From a bacterium (GTDB taxonomy: Bacteria > Armatimonadota > Zipacnadia > Zipacnadales > UBA11051): a stretch of 64,000 nucleotides of DNA. The stretch lies in contig JAJFUB010000109.1 in the NCBI GenBank assembly GCA_021372615.1, positions 1-64,000 on the forward strand, read 5' to 3'. Both the position numbers and the translations under genes were made by a program. Shown piece after piece: positions 7,456 through 15,953 of the stretch (the first letter of the stretch is position 1; each line of letters starts with the position of its first letter). The notes under the pieces were generated by a model. That model was not told the DNA's origin and made no database searches. It saw only the letters and a list, made by a program, of their open reading frames with translations.

Positions 7456-10106
7456 GGCTGCTTCGCGGTGGTCAGCTTCAGGTTGTCCAGGTAGAAGACC
7501 GCGGTGTCCGTGGCGTTGCTGACAAAGCCCATCCAGGTGAACTGTTTCCACTTGGGGTCGCAGGGCAGCTTGTCGAAGCGGCGGGGCTCCTGGCCCGGGA
7601 CGGTCACGGTGAGGGTCCACGTGCCGTCGGCGGCCTTGCCGAGGCCCGCGGTGATCTCGAAGTGGATCCACTGACCGTGCGGGAGCGTCATGAGAGTCTG
7701 TTTGCCGGCCGATAGCTCTCCGGCCGCGTTGACGCCCGTGCTCGGTCCCACGCGGTAGGGGGAGGAGGAGTCGCGCCATTCGTGCCAGACCAGCGCGCCC
7801 GTCTCCAGGCGCAGGTCGAAGCTGCAGGTCGCGAGGCCCTCGCGGATGTTGGGCGAGTAAAAGATGTGCGGGTTCCAGGGCTGATCGAGGCCGGGCGCGT
7901 CGGTGAACTTGAGGCTGCGCTTCCCCGAGGCGGCCTGCTCGTCGGTGACGCGGATCGTGGCGCTGCCGGCCTCGCCGTGGGTATAGGCCAGATCGGCGTT
8001 GGCCTTGAGCGGGGTGGACTCGAAGCCGTCGTTGAGCGACAGCGGCGGGGCCTGGGCGCGACGCGGCATGGCGAAGGCGTCGCGCTTGATGCTCCGCGCC
8101 AGCTTCACGAGTTCCGGCGGGCCGGTGAGGCCGGCCTGGCGCACATCAACCGGCTTGAAGCCGAGCTTGAGGGCCGGGGAGTCGGGCTGCAGGTTGAAGT
8201 TGTAGTGGGCGGCGTCCACGAACTTGGGGTCGGTGATCAGCGAGTGGACGTCCTCGCCCTTGGCCTGCCAGGCCGCGAAGTCCAGGCCCAGCGGGAACGA
8301 CAGTTCGTCGCCGGCGGTGTTGTAGTAGATGTTGTAGTCGGCCACGAGGTCGCTCTCCCGCTGGAAGAGCGCGCCCTCCTCGTAGTAGACGATGTTGTGG
8401 TCGAGGGTGAGGCTGGATTGCTTGTCACGCCGCCCCAGGTGGATCTGGCTGTCGCGGCCGAAAGCGAAGATGTTGTTGCGGGCGATGTCGTCGCGCCCGT
8501 AGTGGACGGTCAGGCCGCCCGAGGCTGTGCGGTAGACGACGTTGTTCTCGATCAGGATCTGGCTGCTGCCCTCGTCGGGGTAGATGCCACCCGCGCCGTA
8601 GCCCTCTTCCCAGTCCCAGATGTCGTGGATGAGGTTGTTGCGCACGACCGTACCCGGTGAGATGCCGAGGGTGTAGATGGCGGCCATGTCGCACAGCCGC
8701 CCGCGGCCGGCATGGTGGATGTAGTTGTACTCGATCTGGTTGCGGTGGTGCTTGGTCGGGCCAAAGCCCCAACTCCATCCGCAGGAGATGCCCGTGTAGT
8801 TCAGGTCGCAGATCTCGTTGTGGGCGACGATGTTGTCGCTGGCGTGGCCGACCCACACGCCTACCGCCCCGTAGAAGTCGCGGCCCAGGTCGCGGATGAG
8901 GTTGTCAGACACGGTGTTGAAGCCGGTCTCACTGATCTCATTGGGGATGCCGCCGGTGCCCAGGCGGACGCCGCCGGCCGAGCAGTCGTGGATGTAGCTG
9001 TGGGTGACAGCATTATTGCGGCAGGCGTTCTCGAACCACACGGCATAGTTGCCCAGCCCGGCGATCTCGCAGTTGTCAATGACGCAGTTGCGCGCGCCGT
9101 TGGCCTGGAAGGCGGCCCTGACGGTCACGGCGGCCTGCCAGTCGGAATGCCCCTCCGGCTCCAGGACGTAGTTCGTGTGCTGGAGACTCAGGTTCTGGAA
9201 GCGTATCCTCTCGACGAGCAGCCCGGCTGCCGCATCGCCCTGCAGCACCACGAGCTGGGTGACGACCGGCGCGACGACCTCGGCCTTCTTCATGTCCTCG
9301 CCGGGGCGCGGCAGGTAGTAGAGCGTGTCGCGGGCGGTGTCGAGGTACCACTCGCCGGGCGCATCCAGGGCGGCGCGCACGTTCTCGACGTAGTAGCGCT
9401 GGTTGCCCCAGAAGGGCCACTTCATCTCGCCGGTCAGGACGGCCGTGGTGCCGGCCTCATCCACGGACTTGAGGCGCAGCATGCCCGTCTCCCAGTGGTA
9501 GAAGACGATGACATTGCCACCGGCCACGTCGGGCCAGTTGGCCAGGTCGCCGGGCTTGAAGCGGAAGGCCTGCTTGGACGAGTCCCGCTCCTTGCCGCCT
9601 TCGGCGAACGGCAGGGCCTTGCCGACGATGCGGAAGTAGCCTTTGTTGGGGCTACGGGCCAGCGTGGCGCGGCGGCCGTTGACGAACAGGAGGCGCAGGT
9701 CCTTGAGGCCGCCCGCGGGCGCGGCCCACAGGCCGGGGGCCTGCTGTTTCCAGCCGGTGATGGCCCGCCCACCGGAGATGACGGCGTGCTGGCCCGGAGC
9801 GGCAGTGAAGGTGAGGTCCGAGTCCTGGGGCTGGAGGGTGAGCGGCTCGGTGAGGCGGTAAGTTCCCGCGGCCAGCTCAACCGTGGCCGGACCGGTGCGG
9901 CCGGCGGCGCGCAGGTTGCGGACGGCATCGCGGGCGGCGGACACTGTGGCGAGAGGGCCGTCCGTGTGAGCGGCGTTGGGGCGGGCCAACGTGCCCGACC
10001 AGCGGTCGTTGCCCGCCAGCGATACGTAGAGCTTCAGGGGTGTGGGCGCCGCCACGGCCGCCACGGCGGCCACGAGTAGCACGGCCAGGCAGAGCAGACG
10101 GACCAT
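7452..10106 (-). CDS. Secreted right-handed beta-helix protein, GH141-like
   Basis: The 884-residue product has a signal peptide (MVRLLCLAVLLVAAVAAVAA). After cleavage it starts LYVSLAGNDRWSGTLARPN and DGPLATVSAARDAVRNLR, the standard opening of large bacterial beta-helix enzymes grouped with GH141 (fucosidase and xylanase activities are known). Residues about 250-620 contain many N-x-I/V repeats typical of a parallel beta-helix. The last 200 residues resemble a concanavalin-like jelly roll. ATG10106 follows AGGAGGG. The stop codon lies in a REP-like GTAG. The GH141 label is from recall of the family pattern; a pectate-lyase-like or other beta-helix enzyme is possible. Confidence 0.68.
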   Translation of the reverse strand: MVRLLCLAVLLVAAVAAVAAPTPLKLYVSLAGNDRWSGTLARPNAAHTDGPLATVSAARDAVRNLRAAGRTGPATVELAAGTYRLTEPLTLQPQDSDLTFTAAPGQHAVISGGRAITGWKQQAPGLWAAPAGGLKDLRLLFVNGRRATLARSPNKGYFRIVGKALPFAEGGKERDSSKQAFRFKPGDLANWPDVAGGNVIVFYHWETGMLRLKSVDEAGTTAVLTGEMKWPFWGNQRYYVENVRAALDAPGEWYLDTARDTLYYLPRPGEDMKKAEVVAPVVTQLVVLQGDAAAGLLVERIRFQNLSLQHTNYVLEPEGHSDWQAAVTVRAAFQANGARNCVIDNCEIAGLGNYAVWFENACRNNAVTHSYIHDCSAGGVRLGTGGIPNEISETGFNTVSDNLIRDLGRDFYGAVGVWVGHASDNIVAHNEICDLNYTGISCGWSWGFGPTKHHRNQIEYNYIHHAGRGRLCDMAAIYTLGISPGTVVRNNLIHDIWDWEEGYGAGGIYPDEGSSQILIENNVVYRTASGGLTVHYGRDDIARNNIFAFGRDSQIHLGRRDKQSSLTLDHNIVYYEEGALFQRESDLVADYNIYYNTAGDELSFPLGLDFAAWQAKGEDVHSLITDPKFVDAAHYNFNLQPDSPALKLGFKPVDVRQAGLTGPPELVKLARSIKRDAFAMPRRAQAPPLSLNDGFESTPLKANADLAYTHGEAGSATIRVTDEQAASGKRSLKFTDAPGLDQPWNPHIFYSPNIREGLATCSFDLRLETGALVWHEWRDSSSPYRVGPSTGVNAAGELSAGKQTLMTLPHGQWIHFEITAGLGKAADGTWTLTVTVPGQEPRRFDKLPCDPKWKQFTWMGFVSNATDTAVFYLDNLKLTTAKQP

Positions 10107-10131
10107 AGGGGCCCTCCTGAGACTGGGATAG

Positions 10132-10153
10132 GTGCGGGAAGCCCCCGCGCTAC
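10132..10153. repeat. REP-like palindrome carrying the ACT gene stop codon
   Basis: On the minus strand this reads GTAG followed by an imperfect palindrome with arms GCGGG and CCCGC. The TAG within GTAG is the stop codon of the ACT gene ending at 10150. Confidence 0.6.
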
Positions 10154-10605
10154 AGGGCGTAGACTTCCTCTGCCGGCAGGATGGGGATGTCCGCCGCCTG
10201 CATCGCGGCGATGGTCTGGTCGAGCGCTTCGTCCGCCACGCGGAAGACGACGACGGCGTCGCCCTCACGGCGCACGAAGAAGGCGTACATGTACTCGACG
10301 TTGATCCCGGACTCCTCGAGCAGCTTGAGCACGCCGCCGAGGCCGCCGGGACGGTCGGGGATCTGCAGGGCGATGACCGCCGTGGAGCCGACCGAGAAGC
10401 CACCGTCCTGGAGCACGCTGGTGGCGCGCGCGGGGTCATTGACGATCAGGCGCAGGATGCCGAAGTCCGAAGTGTCCGCGATGCACAGGGCGCGGATGTT
10501 GATGTCGTTTGCGCCGAGGGTACTGCAGACCTCGGCGAGGCGGCCGGACTTGTTCTCCAGGAACACCGAGACTTGCTGAACGATCTTGGGGGTGTTGGAC
10601 ATCAT
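10150..10605 (-). CDS. Tandem ACT-domain protein
   Basis: The 151-residue protein is made of two ACT domains. The first (about residues 5-72) includes VFLENKSGRLAEVCSTLGAN; the second (about 75-145) includes QIPDRPGGLGGVLKLLEESG. ACT domains bind amino acids as regulatory ligands. Paired ACT proteins commonly sit beside paaK and indolepyruvate oxidoreductase genes, as here, so an aromatic or branched-chain amino acid sensor for this operon is likely. Two adjacent ATG codons (10605 and 10602) follow GGGAG; the first is used here. Confidence 0.85.
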   Translation of the reverse strand: MMSNTPKIVQQVSVFLENKSGRLAEVCSTLGANDINIRALCIADTSDFGILRLIVNDPARATSVLQDGGFSVGSTAVIALQIPDRPGGLGGVLKLLEESGINVEYMYAFFVRREGDAVVVFRVADEALDQTIAAMQAADIPILPAEEVYAL

Positions 10606-10626
10606 GTACTCTCCCTCTGCGTGGTC

Positions 10627-10647
10627 GCGGCCGGTGACCGCTCCTAC
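10627..10647. repeat. REP-like palindrome between paaK1 and the ACT gene
   Basis: On the minus strand this reads GTAGGAGCGGTCACCGGCC. It matches the unit repeated three times at 13338-13433 in the same operon, so one family has inserted in two junctions of this operon. Confidence 0.65.
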
Positions 10648-10691
10648 ACCTGCCACCATGCGAATGGGTTCTGCTGTACGGCTATGGCTCA

Positions 10692-11996
10692 CTACGCCTT
10701 GTCACGTAGGTCAATGACGCGCTTGGCCTTGCCGACGCTACGCTCGATGGTCTTGGGCTCCACGAGCTTGACCTTGACGCTGATGCCGAGCGTGGAGCGG
10801 ATCTTGGCGCCGATCTCCTGCTCCAGGTGCTCGAGCCCGGCGATGGTGTCGGAGAAGAACTGCGGCGACACCTCGACCTGCACCTCCAGGGCGTCCAGGC
10901 GTCCGGCGCGGGTCAGCACGAGCTGGTACTGCGGCTCGACGCCCTTGACGCCGGTGAGGACGTGCTCGATCTGGCTGGGGAAGACGTTGACCCCGCGGAT
11001 GATGAGCATGTCATCGGTGCGGCCGGTAATGCGCGAGATGCGCGGGTGGGTGCGGCCGCACGGGCAGGGCTCGTAGTGCAGGGCGCTGATGTCGCGCGTG
11101 CGGTAGCGGATGACCGGGAACGCGCGCTTGGTGAGCGTCGTGAAGACCAGCTCGCCAACCTGCCCCTCGGGCAGCGGCTGCAGGGTCTCCGGGTCAATGA
11201 CCTCGGGGTAGAAGTGGTCATCGAAGACGTGCATGGTGCCCTTGCACTCGCACTCGGCGGCCACGCCGGGGCCGATGATCTCCGTCAGACCATAGATGTC
11301 GTGGGCGGACAGGCCGAACTTGGCCTCGACGGCTGCCCGGGCGCCCTCGCTCCACGCCTCGGCCCCGAATATCCCGGCGCGCAGGCGGAAGTCATCCGCC
11401 CCGAGGCCGGCATCCTCGGCAGCGTCCGCGAGGGTCAGGGCGTAGGAGGGCGTGCAGCCGAGCATCGTCGCGCCCAGGTCGCGCATCATCAGCAACTGGC
11501 GCTCCGTGTTGCCCGAGGACATCGGGATGACGGTGCAGCCGAGGCGCTCGCCACCGTAGTGCAGGCCGAGGCCGCCGGTGAACAGGCCGTAGCCATAGGC
11601 GATCTGCAGGATGTCACGCGAAGTGCCGCCCCCCATGGCGAGGGTACGGGCAATGGTCTCAGCCCATATCCCCTCCAGGTCGCCCTTGGTGTAGCCGACG
11701 ACGATGGGCTTGCCGGTGGTGCCGCTGGAGGCGTGGACGCGCACGACCTCGTCCAGCGGCGTGGCGAACATGCCGGTGGGGTAGGTATCGCGCAGATCGT
11801 TCTTGACGGTGAACGGCAGGCCTGGCAAGTCGTCGAGCGACTGGATGTCATCCGGCGTGATCCTGGCCTCCCGCCAGCGCTCGCGATAGAAGGGGACAGC
11901 AGCCCAGAGCCGGGCGAGTTGCTCGCGCAAGCGGAAGAGCTGGAGCTTGCGCCGCTCCTCAACGTCCATGCATTCATGCTTGGGGTCCCAGATCAT
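10692..11996 (-). CDS. paaK: Phenylacetate-CoA ligase family protein (copy 1)
   Basis: ATP-dependent acyl/aryl-CoA ligase (AMP-forming) of 434 residues. VHASSGTTGKPIVVGYT near residue 85 is the AMP-binding motif. YGLTEIIGPGVAAEC and the C-terminal ITGRTDDMLIIRGVNVFPSQ are typical of PaaK. In gene neighbourhoods with IorAB it is thought to interconvert aryl or acyl acids and CoA thioesters. ATG11996 follows AGGAGG. It lies last but one in the operon, just ahead of the ACT gene. Confidence 0.87.
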   Translation of the reverse strand: MIWDPKHECMDVEERRKLQLFRLREQLARLWAAVPFYRERWREARITPDDIQSLDDLPGLPFTVKNDLRDTYPTGMFATPLDEVVRVHASSGTTGKPIVVGYTKGDLEGIWAETIARTLAMGGGTSRDILQIAYGYGLFTGGLGLHYGGERLGCTVIPMSSGNTERQLLMMRDLGATMLGCTPSYALTLADAAEDAGLGADDFRLRAGIFGAEAWSEGARAAVEAKFGLSAHDIYGLTEIIGPGVAAECECKGTMHVFDDHFYPEVIDPETLQPLPEGQVGELVFTTLTKRAFPVIRYRTRDISALHYEPCPCGRTHPRISRITGRTDDMLIIRGVNVFPSQIEHVLTGVKGVEPQYQLVLTRAGRLDALEVQVEVSPQFFSDTIAGLEHLEQEIGAKIRSTLGISVKVKLVEPKTIERSVGKAKRVIDLRDKA

Positions 11997-12059
11997 AGGG
12001 GGCCTCCTGCGTCTGCGGGTATGAGGTGCGTAGTCATGATGCCTCAGGCCAGGGAACGC

Positions 12060-12461
12060 TCAACGTGGAGGCTGGGCGTCCGACTCCACGGGAATGTACA
12101 TCACATCCGCGACCTCGGCGAAGTGGCGATCGCCTGTCACCAGCGTTGCCCCCAGGTGGTGCGCCGTGGCATAGATGACTGCGTCGGCGGTTGCCAGATG
12201 GTGTCGCTTCCCCAGTCTGGCCGCGGCGAGTGCAATCTCATCACTCAGCTCGACGACGGTGTGAGAGCGAAGGTGAGCCGCGATGCGGTCGGCTTCGTCC
12301 TCCCCGCGCTCGCGCTCAACGTACCGGTAGACCTCATAGAGCACAAGGGTCGGGACGAACACACCGTCCTCGCCGGAGATCGTGTCCATGAAGGAGTGCT
12401 GCCTCGGGCCTCCGGCCACGATCTCCACCCAGCCGGACGAATCCATGACGATCATGCCCAT
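12060..12461 (-). CDS. vapC: VapC-type PIN-domain toxin
   Basis: The 133-residue PIN-domain ribonuclease keeps the acidic residues expected for metal binding: Asp in MIVMDSSGW, Glu in LVLYEVYRYV, Asp in TADAVIYAT and Asp in VTGDRHF. Family members cleave RNA, often tRNA or rRNA. It overlaps the vapB gene by ten bases, which implies translational coupling. Start is ATG12461, though the in-frame ATG six bases later is also possible. The module lies between iorB and paaK1 in the same direction as the metabolic genes. Confidence 0.87.
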   Translation of the reverse strand: MGMIVMDSSGWVEIVAGGPRQHSFMDTISGEDGVFVPTLVLYEVYRYVERERGEDEADRIAAHLRSHTVVELSDEIALAAARLGKRHHLATADAVIYATAHHLGATLVTGDRHFAEVADVMYIPVESDAQPPR

Positions 12462-12661
12462 TCGCCCTCGTCCCGAAGCCCTTCCCCGGTCAGTCCTGGC
12501 AATGACCCCGCGATGTCCTCTAGGGTCGGTACCGGGGCCAAGCAGAGCACCCCATCCTTGACTGTGATAGTGAGCTTCTGTCCCGGAGTAAGCTTGATCT
12601 GCATGCGGACACTTCTCGGGATCGATATCTGGTATTTTGACGACAAGGTAACTGCTTGCAT
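12452..12661 (-). CDS. vapB: VapB-type AbrB/MazE-fold antitoxin
   Basis: The 69-residue protein begins MQAVTLSSKYQISIPRSVR, the swapped-hairpin AbrB/SpoVT DNA-binding fold, followed by LTPGQKLTITVKDG. The acidic C-terminal tail (LPGLTGEGLRDEGEWA) would wrap the toxin. It precedes vapC with a ten-base overlap and would repress the module promoter. It is not required for the surrounding aryl-acid pathway. Confidence 0.87.
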   Translation of the reverse strand: MQAVTLSSKYQISIPRSVRMQIKLTPGQKLTITVKDGVLCLAPVPTLEDIAGSLPGLTGEGLRDEGEWA

Positions 12662-12719
12662 TCTGCCACCTGCCTTACGTCTTTGTTCGATGGCATTATG
12701 CAGGCGGACACGGTTGCTG

Positions 12720-13301
12720 TCAACCCGCCAAGTCCACGCCCCGCTGCAGTGCCGCCAGGTTGACTGCCAGCGCCTTGGGTTTCACCGTCAGGCGCACGGC
12801 TTCCTGCATGACGGCGGGTGCAATTCCCAGCGCGGGGCACGCTGCGCCCAGCAGGACGATGTTCGCCGCGCGTGGCTCGCCCAGGTCGCAGGCTGTGTCA
12901 AAGGCCGGCACGACCAGCACCCGGCGGCCGCTGCTCTGCAGGCGCTCCAGCGCGTCCTCGGGGTAGACACCCCCGCCCAGGGCCACGGTCATCGGCACGA
13001 TGCGCCGGGGGTCCACGACGACCGTGCCGCCGGGCCGGACCTGCGGCAGCGCGCGCAGGGCCTCCAGTACCTCGAAGCCCAGGAGCACGTCCACCTCGCC
13101 CTCGGGGATGGTGGGGGAGAAGATCGGCTGGTCGGGCGAGAAGCGCAGGTGGCTCTCGACGCTGCCGCCGCGCTGGCTCATGCCGTGGATCTCGCTCTTC
13201 TTGATCTGCCAGTCCTGCAGCAGGCACGCCTGGGCCAGCGCCTGGGAGGCGGTGATGGTCCCCTGGCCGCCGACGCCGTTGAGAAGTACGTTGGTGATCA
13301 T
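12720..13301 (-). CDS. iorB: Indolepyruvate:ferredoxin oxidoreductase beta subunit
   Basis: The 193-residue pyruvate ferredoxin oxidoreductase gamma-type domain begins ITNVLLNGVGGQGTITAS and contains IHGMSQRGGSVESHLRF, both diagnostic for IorB. With IorA it oxidatively decarboxylates arylpyruvates to aryl-acetyl-CoA, passing electrons to ferredoxin. ATG13301 fits the family N-terminus, although the Shine-Dalgarno site (GAGAC) is weak. The preceding 143 bases hold three REP-like repeats that separate it from iorA. Confidence 0.88.
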   Translation of the reverse strand: MITNVLLNGVGGQGTITASQALAQACLLQDWQIKKSEIHGMSQRGGSVESHLRFSPDQPIFSPTIPEGEVDVLLGFEVLEALRALPQVRPGGTVVVDPRRIVPMTVALGGGVYPEDALERLQSSGRRVLVVPAFDTACDLGEPRAANIVLLGAACPALGIAPAVMQEAVRLTVKPKALAVNLAALQRGVDLAG

Positions 13302-13337
13302 GTGAGTCTCGTTGGTGATTGATGGTTGACTGATGGC

Positions 13338-13433
13338 GTGGGAGCGGTCACCGACCGCGACCGTAGCGGTCGGTGACCGCTCCCACGGCGGGTGCTGGTA
13401 GGCCTGGCGATCGCGGTCGGTGACCGCTCCCAC
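13338..13433. repeat. Three REP-like units between iorA and iorB
   Basis: Unit 1 (13338-13358) is GTGGGAGCGGTCACCGACCGC. Unit 2 (13366-13386, also flanked by GTAG) and unit 3 (13413-13433) are its reverse complement, GCGGTCGGTGACCGCTCCC plus AC. Units 1 and 2 make an inverted pair. Each could form a stable stem in the ior mRNA. Confidence 0.75.
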
Positions 13434-13444
13434 GGCAACTACTG

Positions 13445-15271
13445 CTAGGCCTCGCCGATGGCGCCCTTCGGGCAGACCTGCGCGCACAGCGTGCAGCCGG
13501 TGCACAGGGCCGCGTCAATCGCGGGTTGCTGCTTGCCGTTCTCCAGCGTCCGCGCGGAGATGGCGGGACAGCCCAGGCGCAGGCAGGCGCCGCACTGGAT
13601 GCAGCGCGTCTCGTCCACGACGTGGACCGGGCCGCGGTCGCGCGTGATGAGCACGCAGGGGCGACGGGCGATGAGCACCGCCGGGCCGTCGCTCTCCAGC
13701 GCCTCGCGGATGGCCGCCTCCGTCGCCTGCAGGTCAGCGGGCTCGAAGACCTGGACGTGCGCGACGCCAGTGCCCCGACAGAGCGCCTCCAGATCCACCT
13801 TGCCGCCCGACCGGCCCGGCAGCGTCGTGCCGGTGCCCGGGTGGTCCTGACCGCCGGTCATGGCCGTGGTCGAGTTGTCCAGGATGATGACGACCGAGGG
13901 ACTCTGGTTGTAGACGATGTTGAGCAGGCCAGTCATACCGCTGTGCATGAACGTCGAGTCGCCGATCACGGCGACCGCCTTCTGCTTGCCGCCACAGGCC
14001 TGATTGATGCCGTGCACCATGCCGATGCCCCCGCCCATGCACAGGCAGGTGTGCAGGGCCTGCAGGGGCGGCAGCGTGCCGAGCGTGTAGCAGCCGATAT
14101 CGCCATCCACGAACACCTTGAGCTTGCGGAGGGTGTGGAAGACGCCACGATGCGGGCAGCCGGGGCAGAGCTGGGGCGGGCGGGTGGGGAGGCCCTCACC
14201 CCCGGCCCCTCCCCCAGGGGGGGAGGGGAGAACGGCTTCGTTCGCCCCTGACTCCCCCTCTCCCTCTGGGAGAGGGGGTAGGGGGGTGAGGGCGGCGCGC
14301 ACTCGTGCCGGCGACAGCTCGTCTATCTGTAGGCTCTCGGGCAGGGGCTCGACGGTCACGCCCAGTGCGCGGATGCTCTCGGTAAGGTACGGGTCCAACT
14401 CCTCGATCACGACGAGCCGGCGCACGGTGGCCGCGAAGCTGCGGATGAGCTGCTCAGGCAGCGGCCAGGTCATGCCGAGCTTCAGGAAGGAAGCCTCCGG
14501 GGCGACCTCGCGGGCGTACTGGTACGCGATGCCGGCGGCGATGATGCCGATCTCCGGCGAGCCGGGGATGAGCTGGTTGACCGGCGCGGTCTCGTTCCAG
14601 GCGCGGAGGGCCGCCGTGCGCTCGGCGATGACGCGGCGGCGGGCGCGCGCCCGGGCCGGAATCATCACGTACTTCTCGGCCTCGGGGGTGGGCACGGTGT
14701 TGGGCGGGCGCTGCTCGCGCTCGCCGGTGATGACCACGCCATCCGAATGCGCCAGACGGGTCGTGACGCGCAGCAGGACCAGCGTGTCGTGGCGCTCGCT
14801 CAGCTCGAAGGCCAGCTTCGTGAAGTCCAGCGCCTCCTGGGCATCGGCCGGCTCAAGCATCGGCACCTTGGCCGCGCGCGCATACTGCCGGTTGTCCTGC
14901 TCGTTCTGCGAGCTGTGCATCTGCGGGTCGTCGGCGGACAGGACCACCACGCCGCCCTTCACGCCGGTGTAGGAGAGCGTGAAGAAGGGATCGGCGGCGA
15001 CGTTGAGGCCCACGTGCTTCATCGTGACGATACAGCGGGCCCCGGTGAGGGAGGCCCCGGCGGCAGCTTCGAGGGCGCCCTTCTCGTTGACGGCCCATTC
15101 GGTGTAGGCGGGCTGGAAGCCGGCGCTACTGGCCTGTGCGCTGAGCCTCGCCAACGTCGGCAAGACCTCCGAGGACGGGGTGCCGGGGTAGCCGCTGCCG
15201 AAGGTGCAGCCGGCCTCCCAGGCCCCGTGGGCGATGGCTTCATTGCCGGACATCAGGTGTTTCTGGGACAT
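13445..15271 (-). CDS. iorA: Indolepyruvate:ferredoxin oxidoreductase alpha subunit
   Basis: The 608-residue thiamine-diphosphate enzyme starts MSQKHLMSGNEAIAHGAW. It has the N-terminal pyrimidine-binding half and a TPP-binding half beginning LCPGCPHRGVFHTLRKL and containing GDSTFMHSGMTGLLN. At the C-terminus there are two [4Fe-4S] motifs, CIQCGACLRLGCP and CTGCTLCAQVCP. The linker between the halves holds about 34 extra residues rich in Pro, Gly and Glu, encoded by an inverted-repeat element at 14191-14294. ATG15271 fits the family; an upstream GTG at 15295 would overlap hepT. Confidence 0.9.
   Translation of the reverse strand: MSQKHLMSGNEAIAHGAWEAGCTFGSGYPGTPSSEVLPTLARLSAQASSAGFQPAYTEWAVNEKGALEAAAGASLTGARCIVTMKHVGLNVAADPFFTLSYTGVKGGVVVLSADDPQMHSSQNEQDNRQYARAAKVPMLEPADAQEALDFTKLAFELSERHDTLVLLRVTTRLAHSDGVVITGEREQRPPNTVPTPEAEKYVMIPARARARRRVIAERTAALRAWNETAPVNQLIPGSPEIGIIAAGIAYQYAREVAPEASFLKLGMTWPLPEQLIRSFAATVRRLVVIEELDPYLTESIRALGVTVEPLPESLQIDELSPARVRAALTPLPPLPEGEGESGANEAVLPSPPGGGAGGEGLPTRPPQLCPGCPHRGVFHTLRKLKVFVDGDIGCYTLGTLPPLQALHTCLCMGGGIGMVHGINQACGGKQKAVAVIGDSTFMHSGMTGLLNIVYNQSPSVVIILDNSTTAMTGGQDHPGTGTTLPGRSGGKVDLEALCRGTGVAHVQVFEPADLQATEAAIREALESDGPAVLIARRPCVLITRDRGPVHVVDETRCIQCGACLRLGCPAISARTLENGKQQPAIDAALCTGCTLCAQVCPKGAIGEA
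14191..14294. repeat. Palindromic element translated in frame inside iorA
   Basis: The left end CCCTCACCCCCGGCCCCTCC and the right end (GGGAGAGGGGG, then GGGTGAGGG) are inverted copies. The internal GGGGAGAACGGCT also occurs at 59988-60000. The element of about 102 bases keeps the reading frame and encodes about 34 residues in the linker of IorA. The same element family is intergenic at 59936-60098. Confidence 0.75.
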
Positions 15272-15291
15272 GCCTTCAGCTTTCCAGCCTT

Positions 15292-15633
15292 TCACTCAGT
15301 ACGTGCGAGGACTGCCTCAACCGCCTCGATCAGTTCCGGGAGGCGTGTCTGGATCGTGTCCCACACAATGTTCAGGTCAACGTCGAAGTAGCCATGAATC
15401 AGTCGGTTGCGGAGCGCGATGGTCTTCGCCCAAGGGATGCCGGGCTCCGCCTGGCGAAGTTCAGACGACACACCCGTCGCTGCTTCCCCGACCAGCTCCA
15501 GCAAGTGGATCAGCGCGAAGCGGAGCGCGTCGTCGGTGTTCATGTCAGCGCGCGAACGGCCAGCAGAGAGTTCAAGCGCCTTACGCGCGGCTTCCAGAAT
15601 ATGCTGCAAGCGGGCGCGATCACTCTTGGGCAT
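15292..15633 (-). CDS. hepT: HepT-type HEPN toxin
   Basis: The 113-residue all-alpha protein carries RNRLIHGYF near residue 85, the R-x4-6-H-x-Y motif of HEPN RNases. It is paired with a minimal nucleotidyltransferase (mntA), whose start-proximal partner overlaps it by 14 bases. In studied systems the nucleotidyltransferase AMPylates the HepT tyrosine to neutralise it. It ends only 20 bases before iorA starts. Confidence 0.87.
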   Translation of the reverse strand: MPKSDRARLQHILEAARKALELSAGRSRADMNTDDALRFALIHLLELVGEAATGVSSELRQAEPGIPWAKTIALRNRLIHGYFDVDLNIVWDTIQTRLPELIEAVEAVLARTE

Positions 15634-15928
15634 ACTGCACCTCCGCGCCCGCCAGCACTTCGTCGCGGAAGAACTTGCTGAGCGAGTTGGGCGTGTTGAT
15701 CTCCACGCGCCGCCCGCCAAGCATCGCCGATAGCTCTTCCTCCATATCGAAGAGCATGAAGAAGTCAATGGTGTGACCGGGCTCGAACTCGACCAGCACG
15801 TCCACGTCGCTATCGTCGCGGAAATCCGGTCGCAGGATCGAGCCAAACAGCGATAGGCGCTTGATGTGATGACGTTGGCAGAAGCCACCCAACGCCTGCT
15901 CCGGGATCGCGATGCCATGATAGGTCAT
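15620..15928 (-). CDS. mntA: MntA-type nucleotidyltransferase antitoxin
   Basis: The 102-residue minimal nucleotidyltransferase carries LFGSILRPDFRDDSDVDVLV (residues about 27-46), matching the GSx10DxD active site. It probably AMPylates the HepT toxin encoded immediately downstream with a 14-base overlap. ATG15928 follows GGAGG at good spacing, whereas the longer reading frame upstream runs into paaK2. It starts 25 bases after the end of paaK2. Confidence 0.87.
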   Translation of the reverse strand: MTYHGIAIPEQALGGFCQRHHIKRLSLFGSILRPDFRDDSDVDVLVEFEPGHTIDFFMLFDMEEELSAMLGGRRVEINTPNSLSKFFRDEVLAGAEVQYAQE

Positions 15929-15953
15929 GTTCGTTCCTCCGTCCCGTCTGCCC

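Noticed and set aside
10827-13322. An 831-residue open frame on the plus strand across paaK1, vapBC and iorB
   Set aside because: It is antisense to several well-identified genes and shows no domain.
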